NCBI RefSeq assembly: GCF_049647105.1 | Contig: NZ_JBARWZ010000014.1 | Location: 1-64,000 of the forward strand | Length of the DNA: 64,000 bases | Origin: Actinophytocola sp049647105 | GTDB taxonomy: Bacteria > Actinomycetota > Actinomycetes > Mycobacteriales > Pseudonocardiaceae | Reading direction: 5' to 3' | Shown: piece by piece, positions 25,962 through 34,705 of the stretch | Layout of the letters: each line of letters starts with the position of its first letter | Position numbering within the stretch: the stretch's first letter is position 1 | The notes under the pieces: generated by a model | What the model was told of the DNA's origin: nothing | The model's input: only the letters and a program-made list of their open reading frames with translations | Databases searched by the model: none | Program-made: the position numbers and the translations under genes

Positions 25962-26717
25962 GTGCGCGCCGACCTCGTCGGGTACGTGCCTGGCACCATC
26001 CGCTCGGCGGTGCGCCGCGCGGCCAACCGGTTCAATGTGGACATCGTCCGCAACCCGTTTCCCCGCAGGCTCGCCAAGCTCTGTGCGCTGCTTGGCATCC
26101 GGACGCTGGTCGACGTCGGCGCCAACTCGGGCCAGTACGCCACCATGGTGCGTGCCGCTGGCTACGAGGGCCACATCGTCTCGTGCGAACCGCTCTCGGC
26201 GCCGTTCGCGCGCCTGCGTGCGAACGCGGCGCGAGACCCGGCCTGGCACACGGAACGACTGGCACTCGGCGCCAAGGTGGGGGAGGTGTCCGTGCACATC
26301 GCGGGCAACTCGTACTCCTCCTCGGTACTGCCGATGCTCGACGCACACCTCGACGCGGCACCCGAGTCGCGGTACGTCGCCGACGAGCGTGCGCCGATGT
26401 CCACGGTGGACCGGTTGCTCACCGGCTACACCCACCTGCCTGACCAGCTCATGCTGAAGATCGACGTCCAGGGCTACGAATGGGAGGTGCTGCTCGGTGC
26501 CGAGCAGACGCTGTCGCGACTGGCCGCCGTACAGGTCGAGCTGTCCATGACGCCGCTGTACGACGGCCAGCGCCTGATGGGAGACATCGTCGACCTGCTG
26601 ACCTCGGCCGGTCTCGAACCGTGGGCGCTGGAACCCGGTTTCTGCGACTCGCGCACCGGCCGGATGTTGCAGTGCGACGGGATCTTCGTCCGTCCTGCCG
26701 CGGTGGCGGCCAGGTGA
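25962..26717 (+). CDS. FkbM-family methyltransferase (first of two)
   Basis: 251 residues. LVDVGANSGQYATMVRAAGYEG is motif I of FkbM enzymes. IVSCEPLSAPFARL, the SSSVLPM segment, STVDRLL, LKIDVQGYEWEVLLGA (the typical K-x-D-v-Q/E-G) and VQVELSM follow. These enzymes O-methylate sugars or small metabolites. The GTG at 25962 is preceded by GAGGAAG. It sits in a polysaccharide locus, so a sugar hydroxyl is the likely target. It overlaps the second FkbM gene by four bases. Confidence 0.85.
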   Translation: MRADLVGYVPGTIRSAVRRAANRFNVDIVRNPFPRRLAKLCALLGIRTLVDVGANSGQYATMVRAAGYEGHIVSCEPLSAPFARLRANAARDPAWHTERLALGAKVGEVSVHIAGNSYSSSVLPMLDAHLDAAPESRYVADERAPMSTVDRLLTGYTHLPDQLMLKIDVQGYEWEVLLGAEQTLSRLAAVQVELSMTPLYDGQRLMGDIVDLLTSAGLEPWALEPGFCDSRTGRMLQCDGIFVRPAAVAAR

Positions 26718-27595
26718 GCCGCTCCGCCGTGGCCCCCGCCAGCGTCCGCCTGCCCCGCCCCACCGTGTCGGTGGCCGCCGACCCGGCTCCCGGTCGCCGG
26801 TTGCGGATCGCGCTGGTCTGCGCGGTGGCCGGTGTCCACGCCACGATCACCGGGGGAGCGTTGCTGGTGCCGGTGTTGGTGGCGCTGGACCGGTTGCTGC
26901 CGCGCGGAGCGCTGCCCGCCGTGCGCGCCAAGGTGGCACCGGGGGTCGAGATCGAGCTCGACCGCGCGGGGGCGATGGCGAGAGGCGCGGTGATCGCCGA
27001 CGGCTACGAGCACCGTGAGTGCGAGATGCTGGTGTCGGCGCTGCGACCCGACGGCATCTTCCTGGACGTCGGCGCGAATGTCGGCTGGTTCAGCCTGCTC
27101 GCCGCCGTGCACCGCCCGGAGGCGCGGGTGTGGGCGGTGGAGCCGGTACCGGAGACCGCCGACCGGCTCGAGGCGAACCTGCGGGCGGCCGGCGTGTCCG
27201 ACCGGGTGCGGGTCGTGCGGTGCGCGGCCGGTCCCGCCGCGGGCAGCGCGTCGTTCCGCACACCTACCGACCTGGCGTTGGCCAGCAGGGTGACGGACCC
27301 CGCCATCGGCGACCCGGTGGTGCGCTGCCCGGTCGTCGCGCTGGACGAGCTGTGGCGCGCAGCGGACTGCCCAAGGGTGGACGCGATCAAGCTCGACGTG
27401 GAGGGCGACGAGGTCGCCGCGCTGCGCGGTGCGCGTGAGCTGCTCTCCCAGGACCATCCGCTGGTCGTCGCGGAGGCGGCGTCACCGGCCGCCCGCGCGG
27501 CGTTGACCTGCGAGCTCAGCAGGCACGGCTACCGGTCCCGCCAGGAACCGGGCCTGTTGGCCTACAACACGGTGTTCACGGCGGACCGGTCGTGA
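26714..27595 (+). CDS. FkbM-family methyltransferase (second)
   Basis: 293 residues. An N-terminal region of about 90 residues, including a hydrophobic stretch (IALVCAVAGVHATITGGALLVPVLVAL), precedes the methyltransferase core. The core has FLDVGANVGWFSLLAAVHRPEA, VWAVEPVPETADRL, VVALDELW and the diagnostic IKLDVEGDEVAALRGA. It differs from its upstream neighbour enough to suggest a different position or sugar. The GTG overlaps the previous stop (GTGA). The N-terminal hydrophobic segment may tether it to the membrane. Confidence 0.82.
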   Translation: MSRSAVAPASVRLPRPTVSVAADPAPGRRLRIALVCAVAGVHATITGGALLVPVLVALDRLLPRGALPAVRAKVAPGVEIELDRAGAMARGAVIADGYEHRECEMLVSALRPDGIFLDVGANVGWFSLLAAVHRPEARVWAVEPVPETADRLEANLRAAGVSDRVRVVRCAAGPAAGSASFRTPTDLALASRVTDPAIGDPVVRCPVVALDELWRAADCPRVDAIKLDVEGDEVAALRGARELLSQDHPLVVAEAASPAARAALTCELSRHGYRSRQEPGLLAYNTVFTADRS

Positions 27596-27650
27596 CTATC
27601 GCGCCGCACGATCCGTGCCGGGGTGCGGACTTGCCAGGAGAGTAGGGCGG

Positions 27651-28475
27651 ATGACGGTCGACGACAGCACTTCCACGTTCGCTCGGCACCAAGGTGTGGT
27701 GCACGACCACACCTTCGACTACGTGGCCGGGTCGCCCCACCTCAAGCACGCCACGGTCAGGGACGCCGTGGTCCGGGTGTGTCGCGAGACGGTGGCCGGA
27801 CACCTCGCCAGGACGGGACGGTGCCGCGTGCTGGAGGTCGGCGCGGGACACGGCACCTTCACGAAGGTGCTGGTGGACCTGGGTGCGCAGGTGTGGGTGA
27901 CGGAGATGAGCGCGGACAGTGTCGCCGTGCTGCGCAGGGACTTCGGGGATGAGCCCGCGGTGCGCATCGAGTACGACAGGGACGGCACCGGCGCGGCCAC
28001 CGGACCTCGGGTCGACGTGGTGCTGTTCGTCTCGGTGCTGCACCACATCCCGGACTACGTCGCCGCGGTCGAGGCGACGTTGCGCAGGCTCGCGCCCGGC
28101 GGCTCGGTCATCAGCTTCCAGGATCCGTTGTGGTACCCCCGGCAGTCGAGGGTGGCCCGGTGCACCGATCGCGGCGCCTACCTGTTGTGGCGGCTGACGC
28201 GGGGCAACCTGCGCAGGGGTGTCGCCTCGACGCTGCGGCGGGTGAGAAACGCTTATGACGACACGAATCCCTCGGACACCGTGGAGTACCACGTGGTCAG
28301 AAAGGGCGTCGACGAGCGGGCACTGGCCGCCGTGCTGGCCCCGCACTTCGACGAGGTCACCGTGCACCGCTACTGGTCGACCCAGGCCGCCTGGCTGCAA
28401 CGCCTCGGTGAGCGGTCCTCCCTGGTGAACACCTTCGGCATGACGGCCACGGGACGGCGAGCCGGAGGTCAGTGA
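27651..28475 (+). CDS. Class I SAM-dependent methyltransferase
   Basis: 274 residues. LEVGAGHGTFTKVLVDLGAQ is motif I, VTEMSADSV the acidic strand, VDVVLFVSVLHHIPDY motif II and LAPGGSVISFQDPLWY motif III. The FARHQGVVHDHTFDYVAGSPHL N-terminus with SPHLKH is seen in methyltransferases of sugar and lipid biosynthesis. A GAGAGTAGGGCGG stretch sits right before the ATG. It closes the plus-strand part of the polysaccharide locus; substrate not identified. Confidence 0.8.
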   Translation: MTVDDSTSTFARHQGVVHDHTFDYVAGSPHLKHATVRDAVVRVCRETVAGHLARTGRCRVLEVGAGHGTFTKVLVDLGAQVWVTEMSADSVAVLRRDFGDEPAVRIEYDRDGTGAATGPRVDVVLFVSVLHHIPDYVAAVEATLRRLAPGGSVISFQDPLWYPRQSRVARCTDRGAYLLWRLTRGNLRRGVASTLRRVRNAYDDTNPSDTVEYHVVRKGVDERALAAVLAPHFDEVTVHRYWSTQAAWLQRLGERSSLVNTFGMTATGRRAGGQ

Positions 28476-28490
28476 CGCGCCGGGGGAGGG

Positions 28491-29147
28491 TCAGTCGCGC
28501 CCGCAGCGCGCGTTGATGACGGCCTGCGCATCGTCCGGCAGTGTTGCCGGGTCGTCGAAGAAGCGTCTGGACTGGCAGATCCGGACGAGGCGCTCCCACA
28601 CCTCGCGGTACAGGAGGGAATCCGCCTGCAAGCTCTCCGCCTGACGCGGTGTGAGGGGGAACTTGTAGGAGCCGTCCCAGTGGCCCTGCCCGACGTCGAG
28701 GTTGAGCAGGTACGCCGCGCCCCGCCGGACGATCGCGGGAGCCCAGTTCCAGTCGCGACCCTGGGGCCGGAAGATCTCCTCGTCGACGTTCGGAAGCCGG
28801 AAGGCGACGGCCCGGTCGCTGATCGACCCGTCGACAAGCGCCGGAGACAGGGTGAGCCACACGATCGTGTCGTCTCGAATGCCAAGGTGCGTGGCCGTGT
28901 AGTTGTTCGCGGGAGGTGCGGAGGGGAAGTCCCATGCCACGGTCCGTGCGGTGTCCGGGTCATAGCGCGCGGCCGAGGGCTCGAGATGGCGAACCTCCCA
29001 GACGCCGCCCAACGCGTCGATCACCGTCTGGGCCTCGACGCTGTCGATCGGTTTGCCCAGCGCGTTCGCGAACGTCTCATATGGAGTCGCAGCCGTCGTG
29101 CGCTTCGGTTTTCTGCGGTTCGCCTTCGTGCGCTTCGCCTTCGTCAC
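28491..29147 (-). CDS. Protein of unknown function
   Basis: 218 residues from a GTG with GGAG eleven bases upstream. A Lys/Arg-rich N-terminal tail of about 20 residues precedes a globular domain beginning PYETFANALG. It has two clear motifs, GGVWEVRHLEPSAARYDP and RDWNWAPAIVRRGAAYLLNLD, and two cysteines near the C-terminus (RICQS and NARCG). No membrane helix or signal is seen. The basic tail could bind nucleic acid or acidic protein. It is divergent from a 99-residue ORF, with 97 bp between the starts. Family not recognised. Confidence 0.6.
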   Translation of the reverse strand: MTKAKRTKANRRKPKRTTAATPYETFANALGKPIDSVEAQTVIDALGGVWEVRHLEPSAARYDPDTARTVAWDFPSAPPANNYTATHLGIRDDTIVWLTLSPALVDGSISDRAVAFRLPNVDEEIFRPQGRDWNWAPAIVRRGAAYLLNLDVGQGHWDGSYKFPLTPRQAESLQADSLLYREVWERLVRICQSRRFFDDPATLPDDAQAVINARCGRD

Positions 29148-29244
29148 GACCTCATTCTCCCGACGCAAGAGCGACGGCGCTTGCCGGGAGAATGGCACGG
29201 CTGCCACCGGGCAGCCGTGCACCATCGGACGCGAGGGCGACATC

Positions 29245-29544
29245 GTGGAAGATCGAGAACTGAGTCAGGCCATCGTCACGTACATCGGGAAGGGGCGATC
29301 GGCGTTTCCACTCAGGGATGAGGACGCCGTCGCGGCGTCCTCGGCCGGCGCCGACCCGTCGGCGCTGTTGGCCAAGGTGCGCGCGATCGTCTCGGAGTGC
29401 ATGTCGCTCGAGGTCGACTGGTCGGCTCATTCTCTCGTGGAGGGAGGCCGGGAGGCCGAGCGGTTCATGGCCGCTCGGCACCCGGACCTCGGGAGAGACG
29501 CGTTGGACGCCCTGAGCTGGACGTTCATGTACGACTGGCGCTGA
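29245..29544 (+). CDS. Small protein of unknown function
   Basis: 99 residues. A GTG start preceded by GAGGG gives MEDRELSQAIVTYIGKG, a charged helical protein ending GRDALDALSWTFMYDWR. Longer upstream frames lie antisense in the neighbouring gene and are less likely. Divergent from the unknown gene at 28491-29147, and ending seven bases from the convergent DUF4328 gene. No family recognised. Confidence 0.55.
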   Translation: MEDRELSQAIVTYIGKGRSAFPLRDEDAVAASSAGADPSALLAKVRAIVSECMSLEVDWSAHSLVEGGREAERFMAARHPDLGRDALDALSWTFMYDWR

Positions 29545-29550
29545 ACGCGG

Positions 29551-30255
29551 TCAGGCCTGGGGTGCCTGCTGGTACGCGGTGCCCTCCATGGCGGTGCGGG
29601 GCGTGGACTGCCACTCGGTGATCTGGCGGATCACCCGGATCAGGAGCACGCCGGCGACGAGGACGAGGCCCGCGCTGATCGTCGAGTAGATCGCGATCGT
29701 CTCGAAGTACTCGACAGTGATGTCGCTCGAGTTCGTCTGGGCGCGGAGGATGTACATCATCAGGTAGTTGGCGATGACGACCAGCCACCAGGCGCGGACC
29801 AGCGGGCTGAGGGGCAGCGGGTCGATCTGGAGCTGGTCGGCCGGTACGCCGGGGCGGCTGGCCCGCCAGATGTCGTCGACGATGCGGCGGGGGAACCACA
29901 GGTTCACGATCGGGCAGAACCAGGCGCCGATGGTCCAGCCGCGGCTCATGCGCTGGTGGACGCCGGACAGGCGCTCGGAGTTCACGCGGGCGCGCCACAA
30001 CCAGATCAGGAACACGGTGGCCGACGCGACCAGGGCGGCCAGGCTCACCCAGATCGCGGTCATCGTGGCGTCGTCGGCGGCGTACAGATCGCTGTCGGTG
30101 ACTCCCGGCAGGCCCGCGACGTAGTCGTCGACGACGGAGTGCGCGTTCCACGCGGCCCAGGTCCCGTACAGGTTGGTGGCGCAGACCGCGGCGATGAGCA
30201 CGGACGCCGCGGTGGCGAGGGTCCGGACAGGCGTGAGCGGTGGTGGTGTGTACAC
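29551..30255 (-). CDS. DUF4328 membrane protein
   Basis: 234 residues with five or so membrane helices. The DUF4328 signatures are present: the LIWLWRARVNSE-RLSG motif after helix 2, SRGWTIGAWFCPIVNLWFPRRIVDDIWRAS, and WWLVVIANYLMMYILR later. The family is common in actinobacteria and its function is unknown. The GTG start follows GGGGATCA. Not obviously linked to its neighbours. Confidence 0.85.
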   Translation of the reverse strand: MYTPPPLTPVRTLATAASVLIAAVCATNLYGTWAAWNAHSVVDDYVAGLPGVTDSDLYAADDATMTAIWVSLAALVASATVFLIWLWRARVNSERLSGVHQRMSRGWTIGAWFCPIVNLWFPRRIVDDIWRASRPGVPADQLQIDPLPLSPLVRAWWLVVIANYLMMYILRAQTNSSDITVEYFETIAIYSTISAGLVLVAGVLLIRVIRQITEWQSTPRTAMEGTAYQQAPQA

Positions 30256-30346
30256 AGTGATCCCCAGGGGAGTCGAAACGAGTCAACGGTCCATCGCTCC
30301 GGACTGATCAACTGTTTCACTCCCCGAGGAGGTTACGAAAGACGGA

Positions 30347-30547
30347 CTAACGTTCGACCCGGTTGATCTGGGCGAGCAGCTTGGCCGCCTCCTTCGAGTC
30401 GACGGCCGACGCGATGCGCGCGGCCTCCCTGGCTCCCTTCGCGGCCAGGTCGGAGCGGCCCGTGCCCTCGTGCACCTGCGACAGCACGAACAACGCCCTG
30501 GCGAGCCACAGCGTCGCGCCGAGTTCCTCCAGCAGCCGCGTCGCCAT
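30347..30547 (-). pseudogene. C-terminal TPR fragment of a regulator
   Basis: A 66-residue frame reads RLLEELGATLWLARALFVLSQVHEGTGR and then two more short helices. This is the pattern of the last TPRs of NB-ARC or LuxR-type regulators (compare the protein at 124-2187). No upstream coding frame continues it, so it looks like a leftover 3' end, although a short free-standing helical protein cannot be excluded. Confidence 0.4.
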
Positions 30548-31120
30548 GACCAGGACCGGCTATCGCCTGGAACCCCGCTGACGTGATATCGGGGGAGCGG
30601 CTCGTTCTCGGGATGGCAGGCAGTCCAGGGTCTGGTGTGGTGTGGCTTGCGCCGTCCACACAGGGAGATCGTTTCGGCGGTCAGAAAATGTCCAACTCGT
30701 GGGCGAGAATTACTACCTGCACGTTGTTGTGCGGTCGGGACTGACCTGAACCGCGAGTCACCGTCTGTGTCGAAGATGGTCCTGAATCACCTGCATACGC
30801 CACTCGAAGGATGACGTAGCGCCCGTACTGCACATACGGTTGCAATCCCTAGATCAACCGGCTATCCCCGACCGACATGGGTGGGCCCGGAGGTAGCCCC
30901 GGCCGATACGGCCGAAACCATTGTAGTACGGTCGCTCCTTCCTCGCCTACGGTGCCGACTCCCATCGGGCGAAGAGGCTTGCCGGTGATCTCCGGATCCC
31001 ACGCGGCGCACGGAACTATGTCATATTTCTGTCTAGTGCAGTGGGATTAATCCTGAATACGCGTCGTGGACGCAGCGTAACCGCTGTTGTACCATCCACC
31101 TACCGGAAGTAGGGCGAATC
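30548..31120. other. 573-bp intergenic region upstream of the SCO2525-like gene
   Basis: No convincing ORF or RNA gene was found. The stretch from about 31020 is clearly richer in A/T than its surroundings and should hold the promoter of the following seven-gene cluster. A small hairpin (GGCCG-ATA-CGGCC) lies near 30900 and a 10-bp palindrome at 31044. Confidence 0.45.
31044..31053. promoter_or_regulatory. Palindrome in promoter region of SCO252x cluster
   Basis: GGATTAATCC is a perfect palindrome 68 bp before the first gene of the cluster, in an A/T-rich stretch. It could be an operator; no regulator gene is adjacent. Confidence 0.3.
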
Positions 31121-31927
31121 ATGAGCCTCGAAGATCGCAAAGGTGAAGGTCAAGAAGGCGGTGGCCACGGTAATCGTGATTACCCGTGGAACGAGTTCAA
31201 CGCCGCTGAGTACTTCAAGTTCAATTATGTCCACCTCCGGGATGACGATCGTGAGATCGTCGAAATAGTCCGAGACTTCCTGGCGAGGAAACTCAGGGAT
31301 TCGCCCCTGCCCGCCGGTGCCCGGGGTATCGACGTCGGCACCGGAGCCAACCTGTACCCTGCGCTGACGATGCTTCCGTTCTGTGACAGCATCACCCTCT
31401 ACGAGCACTCCGAGGCCAACGTCAAGTGGTTGCGGGACCAGACGGAGAACGACGTGCCGTCATGGGACGAGGCGTGGAGCCAGTTCTGGAAACTGCTCAT
31501 CGAGCGCGAACCGTACAACAATGTTCCTGAGCCGCGCACGTTGTTCTCCGACCCGGACCGCGTCCGGGTCGTGAAGGGTGATGTCCTCGCCCGCTCCGCC
31601 CTCGGGCTGTTCGACATCGGCACGATGTTCTTCGTGGCGGAGTCGATCACCGAGGAGCGCGCTGAGTACCTCGAGGCGATGGACCACTTCTTCACCATGC
31701 TGAAGCCGGACGCGCTGTTCGCGATGGCGTTCATGGAGCATTCACAGGGCTACCAGGTCGGCGTGCAGAAGTACCCCGCGACCGACATCGGCGAACGAGA
31801 CGTGTGGAGCTGCCTGAGCAAGCACGCGAGTGATTTCTCCCTGCACCGGCTCAGTGCGGAGGACAGGCCCCTGCGCGAGCACTACACGGGCATGATCGTG
31901 GCGCACGGCCGGCGCAAGAAGAACTAA
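31121..31927 (+). CDS. SCO2525-family SAM-dependent methyltransferase
   Basis: 268 residues. An N-terminal PWNEFNAAEYFKFNYVHLRDDDREI precedes motif I GIDVGTGANLYPAL, LYEHSEANVKWL, a segment with PEPRTLFSDPDRVRVVKGDVL, and MFFVAESITEERAEY at motif IV. The overall look is of the NNMT/PNMT-like methyltransferase called the SCO2525 family, after a conserved five-gene cluster of Streptomyces coelicolor. Here it is the first gene, followed by the four other members in order. Substrate unknown. GGAAGTAGGG precedes the ATG. Confidence 0.8.
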   Translation: MSLEDRKGEGQEGGGHGNRDYPWNEFNAAEYFKFNYVHLRDDDREIVEIVRDFLARKLRDSPLPAGARGIDVGTGANLYPALTMLPFCDSITLYEHSEANVKWLRDQTENDVPSWDEAWSQFWKLLIEREPYNNVPEPRTLFSDPDRVRVVKGDVLARSALGLFDIGTMFFVAESITEERAEYLEAMDHFFTMLKPDALFAMAFMEHSQGYQVGVQKYPATDIGERDVWSCLSKHASDFSLHRLSAEDRPLREHYTGMIVAHGRRKKN

Positions 31928-31947
31928 ACATACTGGAGGGTTTGTTC

Positions 31948-33786
31948 TTGAGACTTCAACCGCGACTGCAAACCCTCGAGATTTGGCGTGCTGTCGCCGG
32001 CTTCTCGTATCCAGACGGGGAGTGGAAGTGGGGTGGCCGGTACGACCGCAACTCGATCAGCGACGCTGAACAGCTTTTGTGTCTCATGTACCCGGCGGCC
32101 GACGTCAGCAACCTCGCGGTCGACAAGCCGGACGCCACCAGTGAGGACGTGCTGGAGGCGTTGCGGCCGCTCGGCAACCGGACCGAGATTCCCAAGGTGC
32201 TGATCGACGTGCTCGCCGACTACATGTCGACGTATCGCACGAAGGACGGCACCCCGGTATTCTCCGGCGACACGTACTTCGCCCCCGTGGAGAAAGGCGT
32301 CGAGCTCACCGCGGAGCAGCGAGCGCTCGACGTCGTCGACTCCTTCGCCATGTCGATCTCGCTCGCCTTGTCGACGCTGGGTTTTCTGCGGGTGTTCAAC
32401 AGGTCGGTCCACAAACCGTTGCTGAAGCAGAGGATCGCCGATCTCGAGGCCGCCACCAGCGCCCGCCTCACGGCGGCGATGATCGGTCTGCTGCGCAGCT
32501 TCGCCGTCAACGTCTTCGACGCCGACTCCGAACAGGGGCGGGTGCTCCTCAGCACCCTGAACCAGGAAGCGCTGCCCAACCGCTCCATGCTCGATGAGCT
32601 GCGGCGGACGCTGCAGCCGATCCGGGTCAGCCTGCGCGAAGCCACGCTCGGCCTGAGCCAGGACGAGGCGCTAGAGGACGAGGACACCTTGTTCGAGTGC
32701 GGGTGGTCGTGGGGCGTGACCCATGACGCGCCACCCGTCGTCACGACCGCGAGCATCGGTGTCCAGCCCGACGGGGTCGCACTCAGCGCACCGTTCCTGT
32801 ACTTCACGGTGGTCGCGCTCGACGGCATCAACGACCTGTTCTCCGACCGGACACGCATCCTGGGGCTGCTCAACACCGAACAGCAGAACCTGGCACAGGC
32901 ACTGCAGCTGCGCTGGGACATCACGCTCGCCTACTGGTCCAGGATGGCCCGCTTCGGCAAGGGCAAGTGGCCACTGGAGGACATCCCGTGGCGGACCACC
33001 GACAACGAGGAGTCCACGTACTTCAGCCTCCTGGTCAGCGCCGTGGTGCTGCTCGACCTGCTGGCCCGCCGCGCGACGGACGACGACCTGACCCGGACGG
33101 TGGCGATCCTCGAGGAACTCGCGATCCGGGGGCGGGTCAACCGCAGGGTCACCAGGGGTGACTCGGCGACCCTGTTGCACGTTCCCGGTGTCCGGATCGA
33201 ACTGTCCGGCGCGGAGAAGCTCGGCTCGGTGATGAGCTGGGTGGTCTCCGACTACGCAGCACTACTGCTCAAGCGCGCCGTTCGCGCGGCGGAGCTGTCC
33301 AGGAACAGTGTGGCCCGGGAGCGGCTGCTCACCGTGGCGGAGGAGTCACTGACCCACCTGTGGCGGCGCAGGCTGACCGGAGGAGAGGGATCCGGGCTGT
33401 GGGACGACCCTGGCGAGGTCTTCCCGGGAGTCGAGGGCCACTACAAGCTGCCCACCTGGAGTCTGACCGAGCGGATCATCGAGAGTCTGGTGATCGCGGC
33501 CGCGGCCGTCGGCGCGGCGCCGATCCGGAGCACCAGACTGCAGGAGATAGCGGGTGACCTGCTCGGCGAGGCCGACCACCTGTTCAACCAGGAACAGCTG
33601 CAGACCTCCCGCCACGGCACGTCCCCGATGAACGAGAGCCTGCAGCGGATCGAGAACAAGCTGTCGCGGGCCCGCACCCTCCTCCAGGAGCGACCGGGCA
33701 CCGCGACGGCCATCGTCATCGACGTGCTCCGCGAGTTGGACGAGTTCGCCGTCGCCCGGCAGGACGCATTGAGGAGCGCGGAGTGA
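31948..33786 (+). CDS. SCO2524-family protein
   Basis: 612 residues, almost entirely helical, beginning RLQPRLQTLEIWRAVAGFSYPDGEWKWGGRYDRNSISDAEQLLC. A TTG at 31948 is placed seven bases after GGAGGG and is preferred over the TTG at 31942, which is too close. Recognisable features include FAPVEKGVELT, HD-like and Asp/Glu-rich helices, and YKLPTWSLTERIIESLV near the C-terminus. No catalytic motif is apparent. The position second in the SCO2525-2521 order supports the family call. It may be a scaffold or regulator for the P-loop partner that follows, but that is inference. Confidence 0.75.
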   Translation: MRLQPRLQTLEIWRAVAGFSYPDGEWKWGGRYDRNSISDAEQLLCLMYPAADVSNLAVDKPDATSEDVLEALRPLGNRTEIPKVLIDVLADYMSTYRTKDGTPVFSGDTYFAPVEKGVELTAEQRALDVVDSFAMSISLALSTLGFLRVFNRSVHKPLLKQRIADLEAATSARLTAAMIGLLRSFAVNVFDADSEQGRVLLSTLNQEALPNRSMLDELRRTLQPIRVSLREATLGLSQDEALEDEDTLFECGWSWGVTHDAPPVVTTASIGVQPDGVALSAPFLYFTVVALDGINDLFSDRTRILGLLNTEQQNLAQALQLRWDITLAYWSRMARFGKGKWPLEDIPWRTTDNEESTYFSLLVSAVVLLDLLARRATDDDLTRTVAILEELAIRGRVNRRVTRGDSATLLHVPGVRIELSGAEKLGSVMSWVVSDYAALLLKRAVRAAELSRNSVARERLLTVAEESLTHLWRRRLTGGEGSGLWDDPGEVFPGVEGHYKLPTWSLTERIIESLVIAAAAVGAAPIRSTRLQEIAGDLLGEADHLFNQEQLQTSRHGTSPMNESLQRIENKLSRARTLLQERPGTATAIVIDVLRELDEFAVARQDALRSAE

Positions 33787-34703
33787 CGCTGATCTTCGCG
33801 ACCTCCGACAAGGGTGGCACCGGCAGGTCGGTCACCAGCTGCAACATGATGTACCGGCGCGCACTGCAGGGTGACAACGTCTGCTACCTGGACTTCGACT
33901 TCGGCTCGCCGACCGCGGGCGCGGTGTTCGAGGTGTCGTCCGCGATGACGGGCATCGTCGGGAACGGGTTGCATTCGTACCTGCAGGGCCGGGTCGTCGA
34001 GCCCAAGCGCCTCGACCTGTGGACGACCTCGGACCGGTCGGCGCTGCGGACCCGGCCGGTCGGTTCCGGCGCGCTGACCCTGCTGCCCGGTGATCGAGGT
34101 GGCGGCGAGTTCGCGCTCACCAAGGACGTGACCCGTCGGTGCACCGAGCTCTTCCTCCGGCTCGAGGAGGAGTTCGACATCTGCCTGGTCGATCTCAGCG
34201 CGGGCCGTTCCTTCGCGGTCGACCTCGCGCTGGAGGTGTCCGGACAGCAGGCGCTCAGCGAGATCACCTGTCGCTGGCTCATCTTCCACCGGTGGACCCG
34301 GCAACACATCGTGGCCGCGAACGGGCTCGCGTTCGGCGACCGCGGGATCCTCAAGACCGCCAAGGCGTACGGCCACGAGGAAGACCGCCTGCGGGACTCG
34401 ATCCGGTTCGTGCGCACGGCTGTGCTCGAACCGGACTCCACGCTGCTCACCACGATCAGCCCGGCCAAGTCCGCGTGGTTGCGGGAGTGCAACCGCGATC
34501 TGCAGGAATGGGCGTCCCGGCACGAGTTGGGGCTCAGTAACGTCCTCGGTCAGACACCGTTCGACCCGATGTTGCAGTGGCGGGAGCAGCTGATCTCGGA
34601 CGGGGACGTGTACACCACCCGCATCGCCGCCGAGGAGACGGCCACCGCGTTCGACGAGCTCGCCAAGTGCCTCACCGACGACTCGGCGTGGGAGGGGCTG
34701 TGA
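33783..34703 (+). CDS. SCO2523-family variant P-loop protein (MinD/ParA-like)
   Basis: 306 residues of the SIMIBI/ParA fold. The deviant Walker A reads DKGGTGRS at 9-16: the signature Lys (K10) is present but the P-loop Lys is Arg (R15). LDFDFGSPTAGAVFEV corresponds to the Walker A' Asp strand and FDICLVDLSAGRSFAV to Walker B. A C-terminal WLRECNRDLQEW helix follows. MinD/ParA relatives act as membrane- or partner-bound switches. The Arg substitution may change hydrolysis, so a nucleotide-binding scaffold is possible. It overlaps the SCO2524 gene by four bases (GTGA). Confidence 0.8.
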   Translation: MTLIFATSDKGGTGRSVTSCNMMYRRALQGDNVCYLDFDFGSPTAGAVFEVSSAMTGIVGNGLHSYLQGRVVEPKRLDLWTTSDRSALRTRPVGSGALTLLPGDRGGGEFALTKDVTRRCTELFLRLEEEFDICLVDLSAGRSFAVDLALEVSGQQALSEITCRWLIFHRWTRQHIVAANGLAFGDRGILKTAKAYGHEEDRLRDSIRFVRTAVLEPDSTLLTTISPAKSAWLRECNRDLQEWASRHELGLSNVLGQTPFDPMLQWREQLISDGDVYTTRIAAEETATAFDELAKCLTDDSAWEGL

Positions 34704-34705
34704 CC

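Noticed and set aside
30840..30930. Possible tRNA or structured RNA in the long gap before the SCO252x cluster
   Set aside because: Only one short hairpin (GGCCG-ATA-CGGCC) was found; no cloverleaf or conserved riboswitch core could be drawn.
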